Assembly (NCBI GenBank): GCA_025499625.1
Contig: JAFMVD010000031.1
Location: forward strand, 1 to 64,000
Source of the DNA: Carboxylicivirga fragile
Lineage (GTDB): Bacteria > Bacteroidota > Bacteroidia > Bacteroidales > Marinilabiliaceae
DNA length: 64,000 nucleotides
Direction: 5' to 3'
Part shown: in pieces, positions 17,663 through 27,584 of the stretch
Position numbering within the stretch: the stretch's first letter is position 1
Layout of the letters: each line of letters opens with the position of its first letter
Notes under the pieces: generated by a model
Told to the model about the DNA's origin: nothing
Databases searched by the model: none
What the model saw: the letters and a program-made list of their open reading frames with translations, nothing else
Position numbers and translations under genes: made by a program

Positions 17663-20600
17663 ATGTCGATGATAAACAGTAAGGAGAATGATTTTGCTCG
17701 CTTAGAAGCTGAAAACAAAAGGCTTAAGCGTTTAATGAAACGAATGTACCAAGGTTTATTGGGCGTTCAGGTTGATGATGAGGCATCGAATAAATCGGGT
17801 CACCAGGAATACTTACCCCTATTTATTTCTTCCATTTTAGCTAAAAACCGCCCATTTGAAGAGCGAATAAATTTGGTTTTAGAAGAATTAGGACGATTTA
17901 CCGACGTTAGTCGCATCTACATATTTGAGAATCATAACGACCATCAGCGCCTAAGTAATACCTACGAGTGGTGTAACGAAGGGGTTAGAAAAGAAAAAGA
18001 TCAACTTCAAAATTTAGCCTACTCTTCGTTTCCTGAATGGAAGCGGTTATTGACCGAAGACGGCATCATTAAGGCATCAAATGTGCTTGAAGATTTGCCA
18101 AAAGAAGTTCACGAGACCTTAGGCAATCAAAATATTGAAGCCATCATGGTGATCCCATTAATGGTAAACGACGACTTTCATGGATTCATTGGACTTGATG
18201 AATGCAGTTTCAACCGGGAATGGTTTCAGCACGAAACCGACCTCTTAAAAATGACGGCCAGGTTGATTGGCAATGCTTATGAAAGGGAGTTAAATCAAGC
18301 TCGTTTACTTGATCACAATAGTAATCAGCAAATCCTACTCGATCTTTCTCACATTTTCACATCGGATCAATCGTTTGACGAACAGGTAAACAGTGCGATA
18401 AAGAAATTGGCTGATCATTTCAATATCCAGCATATTTTTCTTTACGAAAACGAAAATAACAATGCCAATTGCCATCTAAAATTTCAATATCCACAAAATA
18501 GCATGTCGCCATTAAATGGATATGGCACAGTGCTAAATTACGAAACTGACATTGCTGGCTGGACGAAAGCATTTAACGACAAAGGTTTTATTAATGCTGA
18601 GCTTTCTGATACAAATTCCCGCTATTTTTCGGGAAGTAACACAACAACAAGTGGATCCATATTGGCATTACCAATTCGTTCAAAAAACAAGTTTTGTGGA
18701 TTTATTGGTTTCAATTCCCAAGAGAAAAATAAGACCTGGGACACGGCACAAGAAACAGTATTTTCAACATTTGCTGACATGCTGGCGAGCGCTTATGAGC
18801 AAAAAAGCACTTACCTAAAGTTAGAAAATAGCCACACCGAAATATTAAACATCAATAGGGTTCTCGAAAAGAAAGAGAGCTTTTTGCAAAACCTATTACG
18901 CTCTGCACCTATTGGCATAATGCTGGTTAGAAACAGAACCATCGAATATCTGAATTCAGTAATTTTATCCCAATCGGGCTATACCGAAGATGAACTTATT
19001 GGTTGTGCTGTATCAAAACTGTATTACGAAGATGAAGAAAACATTGCGGATGTGGAGAAATTCTATCAAGACATTGATCGCAATGGAATAGCATCTTACG
19101 AGGCTATAATGCGATATAAAGATGGCCAACCGGTAAATCTTCGTATCCTGGGCACCCAAGCCCCCGATGATAAGGAAGGCATGTGTTACATGCTTATTGG
19201 GGAAGACATTTCGGAAATTCGCCTAACGGAGAAAAACCTGCTTGAAAGCGAAGAGCGCAATCGGAAGATTATTGAAACGACCGTAGATGGTATCTTTATA
19301 TTAAATCAGAATAATGATCTTTTCTATGCCAATAATTCTGGCTTGAAAATGTTGGGTTATACACACGAAGAGCTGCATGCCTTAGAATTAAAAAATCTAT
19401 TTCCTGAAGAAAAGTACCTCACAAGCTTCAAGCATGCCCGCGATCGACTGAGCAACAACAACGACTTTACTGGCGATGTTCAACTGCTACATAAATCAGG
19501 CAGCATTGTTCATTCCGAAATATTTGCAACAAGCATACAGCTCAATGGAGAAATGCACTTTTATTTCTCATTACATAATATTTCGAAACGCAAACGACAC
19601 GAAGGTGCGCTTAAGCAAAGTGAGAAAAAATTCAGAGCACTTACTGAAAACTCACCGGATCACATCCTTCGCATCGACAGGCAAAAACAGATTTCTTTTT
19701 GTAACGCTGCCTTTCTAAGCGACTTCGACATCCAAGAGTCGGATTGTATTGGGAAAGAACTAAGCCATTTGAACCAACTGCCTGGAATTGTAGTTGAAGG
19801 CTTAAACAACGCCATCGACGATGTATTGATTTCTTCAGTCATTACACCAGTTGAATTGGAATACGAACACAGTGGGCAGACTTTTGCCTTTGACTGGACC
19901 ATAACACCTGAAACCGACAATCAACAATTAACATCACTCCTGCTTGTTGGCCGTAATTTCACATTACGCAAACGTGCCGAAAAGGAATTGGTTGTTGCCA
20001 AAGAAAGAGCAGTAAGTGCTGATCGCTTGAAATCAGCTTTTTTGGCAAATATGAGCCACGAAATTCGTACACCACTTAATGCCATTGTTGGTTTTACAAA
20101 CCTACTTAAGGAGGAACAAATTTCGGATCAGGAAAAAGGTGAATACGTACAGATAATTAATAATAGCTCTGAGAGTTTAATGGAGCTAATCAACGATATA
20201 GTTGATTTAGCAAAAATCGAAAGTGGAGAATTAGTCATCGATACCGAATTAGCTAATCCTAACAGTTTGCTTCAGGAGATATACATGCTATTTGATAAAA
20301 AGATGGCCATTGACTCGAAGAAGCATCTTCGTTTTTACTTAAATATTCCTGATAATACTTCTGACCTTCTCATCAACGTTGACTTAATGCGATTGAACCA
20401 GGTATTTATTAACCTTATTGGTAATGCCTTTAAGTTCACAAGCAAAGGTTTTATCGAATTTGGTTATACTCGCGAAGATGAGAATGTAAGGTTTTTTGTG
20501 CGCGATACGGGCATTGGCATTACTCAAGAAAAGCAAGACATCATCTTTGACCCCTTCCGCCAAGAAGATGAAACCACAGCCAAAACATACGGAGGCACCG

Positions 20601-21184
20601 GCTTAGGCCTATCCATCTCCAAACATCTTATCAGCGCTATGGGAGGTGAATTAAAAATCAACTCTGAGAAAAATAAGGGTTCTGAGTTTTATTTTTCAAT
20701 GTCGCTTAATACGATGCAACAAACTATAGTGCCGGAACCAATTGTAACCATAGAAACAGAACCAGTAAAAATTAAGCCCAACAACAACTTTTCTTGGTCA
20801 GATAAAATGGTACTATTAGTGGATGCAACCAGTTCGGCACAATTGCAAATGCGAAAATACCTTGAACATACTAAAATCACTTTGATATCTGCTCGTACAC
20901 CTAATTCAGCCAGAGAATTACTGCTGAAGCGAAACGATATTGATTTAGTATTGATTGACATAAACATGCCAGGACTGAATAGCACTGAGTTTATCCAACA
21001 AGTGCGTCAACAAGGCATTAATGTTCCGTTTATTGCCCAATCCAGTGGCATGAACGAAAGCCAGAAACTAGAATTAATTTCCTATGGTTTTGACAGCGCT
21101 ATCAATAAACCAGTTGAGAAAGATGAATTATTGGAGAAATTTCAAGCAGGCATTTTGGGCATGTATAATTCGAAACTAAACTAG
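17663..21184 (+). CDS. soluble hybrid histidine kinase with GAF and PAS domains
   Basis: 1173 aa with no membrane segment. A short N-terminal coiled coil (about 5-35), two GAF-like domains (about 65-190 and 215-375), three PAS domains (about 405-520, 535-650 and 660-770), HisKA with H799 in MSHEIRTPLNAIVGF, HATPase (about 885-1010, with GGTGLGLSIS), and a C-terminal receiver with Asp in LVLIDINMPGL and Lys in INKPVE. The receiver's first acidic site is VDAT, with a single Asp instead of the usual pair. A cytosolic sensor of unknown ligand, divergent from rsgA. Confidence 0.94.
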   Translation: MSMINSKENDFARLEAENKRLKRLMKRMYQGLLGVQVDDEASNKSGHQEYLPLFISSILAKNRPFEERINLVLEELGRFTDVSRIYIFENHNDHQRLSNTYEWCNEGVRKEKDQLQNLAYSSFPEWKRLLTEDGIIKASNVLEDLPKEVHETLGNQNIEAIMVIPLMVNDDFHGFIGLDECSFNREWFQHETDLLKMTARLIGNAYERELNQARLLDHNSNQQILLDLSHIFTSDQSFDEQVNSAIKKLADHFNIQHIFLYENENNNANCHLKFQYPQNSMSPLNGYGTVLNYETDIAGWTKAFNDKGFINAELSDTNSRYFSGSNTTTSGSILALPIRSKNKFCGFIGFNSQEKNKTWDTAQETVFSTFADMLASAYEQKSTYLKLENSHTEILNINRVLEKKESFLQNLLRSAPIGIMLVRNRTIEYLNSVILSQSGYTEDELIGCAVSKLYYEDEENIADVEKFYQDIDRNGIASYEAIMRYKDGQPVNLRILGTQAPDDKEGMCYMLIGEDISEIRLTEKNLLESEERNRKIIETTVDGIFILNQNNDLFYANNSGLKMLGYTHEELHALELKNLFPEEKYLTSFKHARDRLSNNNDFTGDVQLLHKSGSIVHSEIFATSIQLNGEMHFYFSLHNISKRKRHEGALKQSEKKFRALTENSPDHILRIDRQKQISFCNAAFLSDFDIQESDCIGKELSHLNQLPGIVVEGLNNAIDDVLISSVITPVELEYEHSGQTFAFDWTITPETDNQQLTSLLLVGRNFTLRKRAEKELVVAKERAVSADRLKSAFLANMSHEIRTPLNAIVGFTNLLKEEQISDQEKGEYVQIINNSSESLMELINDIVDLAKIESGELVIDTELANPNSLLQEIYMLFDKKMAIDSKKHLRFYLNIPDNTSDLLINVDLMRLNQVFINLIGNAFKFTSKGFIEFGYTREDENVRFFVRDTGIGITQEKQDIIFDPFRQEDETTAKTYGGTGLGLSISKHLISAMGGELKINSEKNKGSEFYFSMSLNTMQQTIVPEPIVTIETEPVKIKPNNNFSWSDKMVLLVDATSSAQLQMRKYLEHTKITLISARTPNSARELLLKRNDIDLVLIDINMPGLNSTEFIQQVRQQGINVPFIAQSSGMNESQKLELISYGFDSAINKPVEKDELLEKFQAGILGMYNSKLN

Positions 21185-21186
21185 AG

Positions 21187-21708
21187 TTAAACAGAAATTC
21201 CCTCCGTTGCTTCTTCAAATTTTTCTTTTACCGTATCAAATTGAAGATATGGAAAAACAAATGGTGCAATGGATGCAACCGGTTCATATAAGTATGAATT
21301 TTCCTTCTGTGCCTCCGGAATAATTTTAAAATTACGCTCAAAACTACTTAGTACGGCCAATATAACACTCAGAATAAAAGCGTATTTGAGCAAGCTAAAA
21401 ACTGCACCCAAAATTCGATTGACAGGCCCCAAGGCAATAGCAGACACCATCTTATCTACCACCTTAGCCACCAAATGAACCCCAATTACTATTAAAATAA
21501 AAGTGATAACAAATGCAATGATGCCGATGTGAGAAGAGTTAATATATTCACCTAAATAGGTGGCCGTGACATCACTAAACAAGATAGCTCCCAATAAACC
21601 CAACACCAATGCAGCCAGCGATGCCAGTTCAATTATCAAACCATTTTTAAATCCTTTAAACAAGGCCAAGGCCAAGATGATGCCTACTATAATATCAAAG
21701 TAATTCAT
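21187..21708 (-). CDS. CvpA family membrane protein
   Basis: About 173 aa from the Met at 21708 (MNYFDIIVGIILAL). A longer frame to 21858 would overlap the divergent GH3 gene and adds a poor N-terminus, so the shorter start is chosen. Four membrane segments, in the CvpA (colicin V production) family fold. In other bacteria the family affects membrane and envelope homeostasis. The molecular role is unclear. It ends 2 bp from the convergent hybrid kinase gene. Confidence 0.85.
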   Translation of the reverse strand: MNYFDIIVGIILALALFKGFKNGLIIELASLAALVLGLLGAILFSDVTATYLGEYINSSHIGIIAFVITFILIVIGVHLVAKVVDKMVSAIALGPVNRILGAVFSLLKYAFILSVILAVLSSFERNFKIIPEAQKENSYLYEPVASIAPFVFPYLQFDTVKEKFEEATEGISV

Positions 21709-21802
21709 TACCTCTATTTTGTAATTGAAGTAAAGGTAGAAAAAGAAAATATACGCACAAGTAGGCTTAAAAAAAATGCTATGCAGATTTCTCTTTTTTG
21801 AC

Positions 21803-21832
21803 TTTGGTAAAATGCATTTTTCTGTATCTTTA
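21803..21832 (+). promoter_or_regulatory. promoter of the GH3-deoxynucleoside kinase operon
   Basis: TTTG (21803-21806), 18-bp spacer, TATCTTTA (21825-21832), one mismatch from TAnnTTTG. The start codon lies about 20 bp downstream. Confidence 0.6.
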
Positions 21833-21851
21833 ACAACTTTGATAATAGCAT

Positions 21852-23366
21852 ATGCCAATAATTAACTCAATCATATCTTTATTTAATTCGAAACGCCTGA
21901 CTCAGATTGATGGTTTCAGGAAGGAACCGGGTCAAGTGCAAATGACTCAATTAAATAATTTAATAGATATTGCAAAGAACACAGACATAGGGAAAAAACA
22001 TGAGTTTGGTAGCATTAAGACTTACGAAACATTTGCCGAACGTGTTCCTGTTTGCGATTATGAAGGCGTACGCCCCTACATAGAACGCCTCAGAAATGGA
22101 GAAAAGAATCTACTTTGGCCGGGAGAAATCAAATGGTTCGCCAAATCATCAGGTACAACCTCTACTAAAAGTAAATTCATACCCGTTACGAAGGAAGCTC
22201 TAGAAGACTGTCATTTTAGAGGTGGCAAAGATGTATTGGCACTTTACCACGAGAAACATCCAAATTCGGAAATGTTTTCCGGCAAATGTTTAACACTTGG
22301 TGGAAGTCACCAGATAAATAACTTTAGCAACGATAGTTTTTATGGTGATTTATCGGCCATACTAATTGAAAACCTCCCATTCTGGACCCATTTTGCAAGA
22401 ACGCCCGATCAGTCAATTGCATTGATGGACGAGTGGGAAGCGAAGCTCGAAAAAATTACAGAAACAACCATATCAGAAAATGTAACTTCCCTGGCTGGCG
22501 TGCCAAGCTGGTTTTTAGTACTCATTAAACATGTGCTAAAACAGACAGGCAAAACCAACCTACTTGAAATATGGCCCAACCTTGAGTTATTTATTCATGG
22601 CGGCATCAACTTCACCCCGTATCGCGATCAATACAAAGAGTTGATTCCTACGAATAAGATGAACTACCTCGAGACCTATAATGCCTCAGAGGGATTCTTC
22701 GCCATACAAGATGACTTATCAGCAAATGGTATGTTATTAATGCTTGATTATGGTGTGTTTTATGAGTTTGTTCCGTTGAATGAAGTCACCAATGCACACC
22801 CGCATGCGCGAACCATCGATAACGTGGAATTGGGGGTTGATTATGCCATGGTGATAACTACCAACGGTGGTTTATGGCGATACATGATTGGCGATACAGT
22901 GCGATTTGTATCCACCAATCCGCATCGGATTATTATTACTGGCCGCACCAAGCATTATATTAATGCCTTTGGTGAGGAACTGATGATAGAGAATGCCGAA
23001 CGAGCGCTGAACTCTGCTTGCAAGGAAACTGGAGCAATAATAAAGGAATTTACAGCAGCACCTGTTTTTATGGAAGCCGATTCGAAGGGAGCGCACGAGT
23101 GGTTAATCGAATTTGAGAAACAGCCACAAAACATTGGCCTCTTCAATCAATTATTGGATGATGGCCTAAAAAGTGCCAATAGCGACTACGAAGCCAAACG
23201 TTATAAAGATTTAACGCTTGAGATGCCGCACTTAGTAGTTGCTCGTGAGCACTTATTTATGGATTGGCTCAAGAGTAAAAACAAGCTGGGCGGTCAAAAT
23301 AAAATACCACGCCTAGCCAACAACAGAGAATACATTGACGAATTACTAGACTTAAATACTAAATAA
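21852..23366 (+). CDS. GH3-family acyl-adenylating protein
   Basis: A 504-aa member of the GH3 auxin-responsive-promoter family, which in plants adenylates a carboxylic acid and joins it to an amino acid. The nucleotide loop (KSSGTTSTKSKFIP) and the YNASEGFFA motif, followed by GLWRYMIGDTVRF, are visible. Bacterial homologues are common in Bacteroidota but their substrates are unknown. Cytoplasmic. It shares an operon with a deoxynucleoside kinase 7 bp downstream, a coupling with no obvious metabolic explanation. Confidence 0.88.
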   Translation: MPIINSIISLFNSKRLTQIDGFRKEPGQVQMTQLNNLIDIAKNTDIGKKHEFGSIKTYETFAERVPVCDYEGVRPYIERLRNGEKNLLWPGEIKWFAKSSGTTSTKSKFIPVTKEALEDCHFRGGKDVLALYHEKHPNSEMFSGKCLTLGGSHQINNFSNDSFYGDLSAILIENLPFWTHFARTPDQSIALMDEWEAKLEKITETTISENVTSLAGVPSWFLVLIKHVLKQTGKTNLLEIWPNLELFIHGGINFTPYRDQYKELIPTNKMNYLETYNASEGFFAIQDDLSANGMLLMLDYGVFYEFVPLNEVTNAHPHARTIDNVELGVDYAMVITTNGGLWRYMIGDTVRFVSTNPHRIIITGRTKHYINAFGEELMIENAERALNSACKETGAIIKEFTAAPVFMEADSKGAHEWLIEFEKQPQNIGLFNQLLDDGLKSANSDYEAKRYKDLTLEMPHLVVAREHLFMDWLKSKNKLGGQNKIPRLANNREYIDELLDLNTK

Positions 23367-23373
23367 TACAAGC

Positions 23374-23988
23374 ATGCACATTGCTATCGCCGGAAATATA
23401 GGATCAGGAAAGACTTCATTAACAGAATTGCTAGCCAAACATTACGGATGGGAACCACATTACGAAGATGTTGACGAAAATCCTTATTTAGCTGATTTTT
23501 ACGAGGACATGACGCGTTGGTCATTTAACCTACAAGTCTATTTCTTAAAGAGTCGCTTTTCGTCGGTACAGCAATTTCGTGAAGAAGGCAAAACGGTTAT
23601 TCAGGATCGCACTATTTACGAGGATGCTTTTATTTTTGCTCCCAACTTATTCGATATGGGGCTGATGAGTCGTCGTGATTTCGACAACTATTTCTCACTA
23701 TTTGAGTTGATGAATAGCTTTGTACAAGCACCTGACCTATTGGTATACCTACGTGCTTCTATTCCTACTTTGGTTGATCAAATACAAATGCGTGGCCGTA
23801 GTTACGAAAACAACATTCGCATCGATTACCTTAAGCGCCTAAACGAACGTTACGAAGCTTGGATACAAGGCTACACTGCCGGTAAACTTCTAATCATTGA
23901 TGCCAACAACATCGATTTTATCAAGAATAAATCAGACTTAAGTATGATCATTGATAAGGTAGATGCCAATATTCACGGCTTGTTCTAA
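23374..23988 (+). CDS. deoxynucleoside kinase
   Basis: A 204-aa kinase of the dNK/dGK-dAK family that phosphorylates deoxynucleosides for salvage. P-loop GNIGSGKTSL at residues 7-16, a DRT motif in VIQDRTIYEDAF and an Arg-rich lid (MRGRSYENNIR). Cytoplasmic. It starts 7 bp after the GH3 gene, so co-transcribed. Its last 4 bp overlap the end of the convergent outer membrane protein gene. The preferred base cannot be assigned by eye. Confidence 0.92.
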   Translation: MHIAIAGNIGSGKTSLTELLAKHYGWEPHYEDVDENPYLADFYEDMTRWSFNLQVYFLKSRFSSVQQFREEGKTVIQDRTIYEDAFIFAPNLFDMGLMSRRDFDNYFSLFELMNSFVQAPDLLVYLRASIPTLVDQIQMRGRSYENNIRIDYLKRLNERYEAWIQGYTAGKLLIIDANNIDFIKNKSDLSMIIDKVDANIHGLF

Positions 23989-24653
23989 AGATTAAATAAC
24001 AAACCTAAACTGAGGGAAAGGTGATTCTGAGCTCCATGTGGGTTCAGAGTGATTAGCCCAATCTCCGGATCTTGGATATATTCTTCTTCAAGGTTCGGAA
24101 TAAGAATTAAACGCGCATGGATATCAAGCATTGTTTTCTCAGATAATTCAATGGCTATGCCCACTTGTGGAGCTACACCTGGCATAATATTATCAGCTGT
24201 ATATACTACCGAATTATTATTGATACTATTGGCACTAAAGTTGACATGATTGCGCAACCAAAATCCACCAAACGCAACACCTATGTATGGTCGAACTTCA
24301 TCGTGGCTAAAGAGATAATTGCCTTCGGCTAACAATTGAATGGTTTGGTATGACGCCGACACTTCTCCATAATTATCTACATCCCAAAATTCAGATCCTT
24401 TTTGTGTTTGATAAGCCAAGTCCCAACCGAGAGATAAGCGTTTAGCGTAGAACCAGCGCCCAAAATAAGCAAACTGCACTCCTTTTGCTGCCACATCTTT
24501 AAATCCAATACTTGTGGCCTTACCCCAATTATTAGGCATAGTATAGGCAATCCGCCCCCCCATTTGCAAATCCTTACGCCTCTTCTTTGCCGAGGCATTA
24601 AATGATGTACAAATAAGAATACATAATAAGATGATGATACTTAGTTTGCTCAT
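23985..24653 (-). CDS. outer membrane beta-barrel protein
   Basis: A 222-aa protein with a signal peptide (about 1-22, ending ASA), then alternating amphipathic strands and a last residue pattern SLGLLFNL typical of small 8-stranded OmpA/OmpW-like barrels. No periplasmic peptidoglycan-binding domain. The function is unknown. Single-gene unit. Confidence 0.75.
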   Translation of the reverse strand: MSKLSIIILLCILICTSFNASAKKRRKDLQMGGRIAYTMPNNWGKATSIGFKDVAAKGVQFAYFGRWFYAKRLSLGWDLAYQTQKGSEFWDVDNYGEVSASYQTIQLLAEGNYLFSHDEVRPYIGVAFGGFWLRNHVNFSANSINNNSVVYTADNIMPGVAPQVGIAIELSEKTMLDIHARLILIPNLEEEYIQDPEIGLITLNPHGAQNHLSLSLGLLFNL

Positions 24654-24751
24654 AAAGTAATTAATAATTGAAGCTTAAAAATAAGAATAGTTCATTAGTT
24701 TGTAGTCAGAAGACAGTAGGAATATCTTTTATTACTAACATTGTAAACCAA

Positions 24752-24783
24752 AAGAGGTTCTCAACCTTAGTTAAGAACCTCTT
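24752..24783 (-). terminator. terminator of kbl
   Basis: AAGAGGTTCT and AGAACCTCTT form a 10-bp perfect stem 20 bp past the kbl stop. A short T-rich stretch follows on the minus strand. Confidence 0.75.
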
Positions 24784-24803
24784 ATATTATTAGTTAAAAG
24801 CTA

Positions 24804-25991
24804 CTATTTAATAACTTTCAATTCTTTTCCAATTTTGATAAAGGCAGCAATGGCCTTATCTAAATGATGACGCTCATGAGCTGCCGACAACTGAATTCGA
24901 ATACGTGCCTGTCCCTTTGGAACAACCGGATAATAAAATCCAATCACATAAATTCCTTCATCCAACAATTTAGCTGCAAACTCCTGCGATAATTTAGCAT
25001 CGTACAACATCAATGCAGCAATGGCCGATTTGCTAGGTTTTAGATCAAAACCAGCCGCTTCCAACTGAGCTCTGAAATAATCAGCATTATCCATCACCTT
25101 ATCGCGATATTCAGTCGACTCAGTCAACATATCAAATATCTCCAAAGACGCACCAATAATTGCCGGCGCTAATGAGTTAGAGAATAAATATGGACGTGAA
25201 CGCTGACGTAACATATCAATGATTTCTTTCTTACCAGTTGTGAATCCACCTAAGGCACCACCCAAAGCTTTACCTAATGTTCCGGTAATGATGTCAACAC
25301 GTCCCATCACATTATTATATTCGTGAGTTCCACGACCTGTTTTACCAATAAACCCAGCAGAATGGCAATCATCAACCATCACCAATGCATCGTATTTATC
25401 TGCCAAATCACAGATTTTATCCAACTTCGCAATATCTCCATCCATAGAGAATACTCCATCGGTTACAATAATGCGGAAACGTTGTTCCTGAGCCTTTTTC
25501 AATTGCTCTTCTAAGTCAGCCATGTCAGCATGCTGATAACGGTAACGAGCCGCCTTACACAAACGAACACCATCGATAATAGATGCATGATTTAAAGCAT
25601 CTGAGATTATTGCATCCTCGGCAGTAAACAAAGGTTCAAAAACACCGCCATTGGCATCAAAACATGCAGCGTATAAAATAGTATCTTCTGCACCTACAAA
25701 CTCAGCTATTTTTGCTTCAAGTTGCTTATGGATATCCTGTGTTCCACAAATGAAACGCACCGATGACAAACCATAACCGTGAGTGTCCATAGCTTTTTGA
25801 GCTGCCTTCACAACACGTGGATGAGACGACAATCCTAAATAGTTATTGGCACAAAAGTTAAGCACTTGCTTTCCGCCAACTTCTATTTCAGCTCCCTGAG
25901 CAGAAGTAATAACACGCTCATTTTTATAAAGGCCAGATTCTTTAATAGCCTCTATTTCTTTCGTTAAGAAATCTTGAAACTTACCGTACAT
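24804..25991 (-). CDS. kbl: glycine C-acetyltransferase (2-amino-3-ketobutyrate CoA ligase)
   Basis: A 395-aa PLP enzyme of the alpha-oxoamine synthase family that cleaves 2-amino-3-ketobutyrate with CoA to glycine and acetyl-CoA. The PLP lysine is K241 in [15 protein letters not shown], with [11 protein letters not shown] and [10 protein letters not shown] motifs. Full length. Threonine dehydrogenase, its usual partner, is not adjacent here. A closely related serine palmitoyltransferase-like enzyme is possible, but the [10 protein letters not shown] and KALGGALGG details favour Kbl. Confidence 0.93.
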   Translation of the reverse strand: MYGKFQDFLTKEIEAIKESGLYKNERVITSAQGAEIEVGGKQVLNFCANNYLGLSSHPRVVKAAQKAMDTHGYGLSSVRFICGTQDIHKQLEAKIAEFVGAEDTILYAACFDANGGVFEPLFTAEDAIISDALNHASIIDGVRLCKAARYRYQHADMADLEEQLKKAQEQRFRIIVTDGVFSMDGDIAKLDKICDLADKYDALVMVDDCHSAGFIGKTGRGTHEYNNVMGRVDIITGTLGKALGGALGGFTTGKKEIIDMLRQRSRPYLFSNSLAPAIIGASLEIFDMLTESTEYRDKVMDNADYFRAQLEAAGFDLKPSKSAIAALMLYDAKLSQEFAAKLLDEGIYVIGFYYPVVPKGQARIRIQLSAAHERHHLDKAIAAFIKIGKELKVIK

Positions 25992-26105
25992 GTTTTATGT
26001 TTTTTGCTGATGTAATTAATTAATTTTCAAAAGTAATGCATAACAATTTAAAGAAATATGACATTCTACACCAATTCTGAACCTTTTTACTCTCAATACT
26101 AAGGG

Positions 26106-27086
26106 TTAATTAAGCACGCTCTTCACCTTATCGTGAATCACCTGCCATGTCTCTTCAGTCATTTTTGGTCCGATTACCTCAATAACATGGCCCGAAAGAA
26201 TAGAACCAAGGTTTCCACACTTTTCCATTGGTTGATTATTAATCAAACCATACAAGAAACCTGCAGCGTATAAATCGCCTGCTCCAGTTGTATCAATACT
26301 TTTAACAGGTATAACTCCTACTTTAACTACCTCATCATTGCGTTTAATTAATGATCCTGCCTTACCAAGTTTTAGTACGGCTACTTCGGTATTCTCTGCC
26401 AAAGCATGCAAGGCATCCTCTTCTTCTAATCCAGTAAAAGCCTTAGCTTCTTCCTCGTTAGCAAATACAATATCCACGTAATCATTAACCAGTTTCTTTA
26501 AAAACTCAAGATTATCCTCAACCACATTAAAACTGGCTAAATCAATACTTGTTATCAAACCTTTGGCTTTAGCAACCTGATAAGCTTTTTCTATCAAAGG
26601 TTTATTCTGTACCAAATAACCTTCAACATGAAAATAAGTATAACCCTCAAATAAATGCTCCAAAATATCTTCGGCCGATAATTCAATAGCCGCACCCAGA
26701 CAAGTAGCAAAGGTACGCTCCGAATCAGGGCTAATTAAAGCGATAGCCTTTCCCGACCCCGCTGTACTAACTGATAAATGTGGGGTAATATTATTGCTCG
26801 ACATATCGTTTTTGAAAACTTGCCCAAGCTCATCTTGCCCAATTTTACCTATAAAACCAGTTTTAATACCCAAACTAGCTAAACCATGAATTGTATTTGC
26901 TGCAGAACCACCACTTGCCAACTCTTTTTTCAAATGTGCGGTTGCCTCCATCACTTTATTTGCCGAAATATTGTCCACTAATTGCATACTTCCCTTCGGT
27001 AAATTCAAATTTTCGAGCAAATTATCGTCTTCAAGACGCGCTAAGACATCAACTAAGGCATTACCTAAACCCAATACACTACTCAT
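26106..27086 (-). CDS. PfkB-family sugar/nucleoside kinase
   Basis: A 326-aa ribokinase-fold kinase. N-terminal GGSAANTIHGLA and C-terminal DTTGAGDLYAAGFLYG with the catalytic Asp are both present. Similar proteins in Bacteroidota are annotated as adenosine kinases. The substrate is inferred, and fructose, ribose or other nucleosides remain possible. Cytoplasmic. Monocistronic, 114 bp from kbl on the same strand. Confidence 0.88.
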   Translation of the reverse strand: MSSVLGLGNALVDVLARLEDDNLLENLNLPKGSMQLVDNISANKVMEATAHLKKELASGGSAANTIHGLASLGIKTGFIGKIGQDELGQVFKNDMSSNNITPHLSVSTAGSGKAIALISPDSERTFATCLGAAIELSAEDILEHLFEGYTYFHVEGYLVQNKPLIEKAYQVAKAKGLITSIDLASFNVVEDNLEFLKKLVNDYVDIVFANEEEAKAFTGLEEEDALHALAENTEVAVLKLGKAGSLIKRNDEVVKVGVIPVKSIDTTGAGDLYAAGFLYGLINNQPMEKCGNLGSILSGHVIEVIGPKMTEETWQVIHDKVKSVLN

Positions 27087-27141
27087 AACTAAACGTTTAT
27101 TTAAGGTGCGTTAATTTTAATTGAAAAATTTGCACAAAGAT

Positions 27142-27173
27142 ATTGCATATTTTGAAGATTCCTTATAGTTTTG
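27142..27173 (+). promoter_or_regulatory. promoter of the tRNA-Asn unit
   Basis: ATTG (27142-27145), 20-bp spacer, TAGTTTTG (27166-27173), matching TAnnTTTG. It lies upstream of the broken tRNA copy. No similar box lies between that copy and the intact tRNAs. Confidence 0.6.
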
Positions 27174-27199
27174 CAACGCATTTGACGAAAGCACCTCCT

Positions 27200-27217
27200 C
27201 TTCGATAGTTATCGAAG
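27200..27217. repeat. 18-bp palindrome, GATAGCTATC family
   Basis: CTTCGATA-GT-TATCGAAG, perfectly paired arms with the family core. It lies in the predicted leader of the tRNA-Asn transcript. Confidence 0.75.
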
Positions 27218-27243
27218 GAGTACAAAGTTTAATGAAACCAAAT

Positions 27244-27295
27244 TTCCTAGTAGCTCAGTTGGTTGAACGATCCCGAGAATCGGGATTAATCCGAA
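27244..27295 (+). pseudogene. broken tRNA-Asn copy interrupted by a palindrome
   Basis: 27244-27264 matches the first third of the intact tRNA-Asn (TAGCTCAGTTGGTT is identical), and 27286-27293 (TTAATCCG) matches the 3' side of its anticodon arm. Between them is the palindrome ATCCCGA-GAA-TCGGGAT (27270-27286), where the 5' anticodon stem and anticodon should be. Beyond 27295 similarity fades. It cannot fold as a tRNA. Two intact tRNA-Asn genes follow. Confidence 0.8.
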
Positions 27296-27357
27296 GATCA
27301 GATTACAAACTATTATGGAAAAGTAATAAGGCTAATAGAAGTCTATTACAAAAATAT

Positions 27358-27431
27358 TCCCCAGTAGCTCAGTTGGTTAGAGCGGCGGACTGTTAATCCG
27401 TAGGTCGTAGGTTCAAGTCCTACCTGGGGAG
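27358..27431 (+). tRNA. tRNA-Asn (GTT), copy 1
   Basis: A 74-nt cloverleaf. Acceptor TCCCCAG/CTGGGGA, D-arm AGCTCAGTTGGTTAGAGC, anticodon GTT in GACTGTTAATCC, T-arm TAGGTTCAAGTCCTA, discriminator G. CCA is not encoded. Identical to copy 2. Confidence 0.98.
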
Positions 27432-27475
27432 CTTTAAAAGAGCTCTACAAAGTTCTTGACATATTGAAATAAAAT

Positions 27476-27549
27476 TCCCCAGTAGCTCAGTTGGTTAGAG
27501 CGGCGGACTGTTAATCCGTAGGTCGTAGGTTCAAGTCCTACCTGGGGAG
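27476..27549 (+). tRNA. tRNA-Asn (GTT), copy 2
   Basis: Identical in all 74 nt to copy 1, from which it is separated by 44 bp. Followed directly by a strong terminator, so the two copies form one transcript. Confidence 0.98.
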
Positions 27550-27553
27550 CTTT

Positions 27554-27584
27554 AAAGCCATCCATTTTTTGGATGGCTTTTTTT
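27554..27584 (+). terminator. terminator of the tRNA-Asn unit
   Basis: AAAGCCATCC and GGATGGCTTT form a 10-bp perfect stem followed by seven or more T. The remaining bases to 27817 hold no gene that I can support. Confidence 0.95.

Noticed and set aside
21709..21858. Longer start for the CvpA gene
   Set aside because: It would overlap the GH3 gene start and its promoter and adds a basic, cysteine-containing stretch unlike CvpA proteins. MNYFDII at 21708 fits the family.
24804..25991. Kbl as a second altered PLP enzyme
   Set aside because: K241 and the surrounding PLP residues are all normal, which also serves as a contrast to the protein at 52521-53663.
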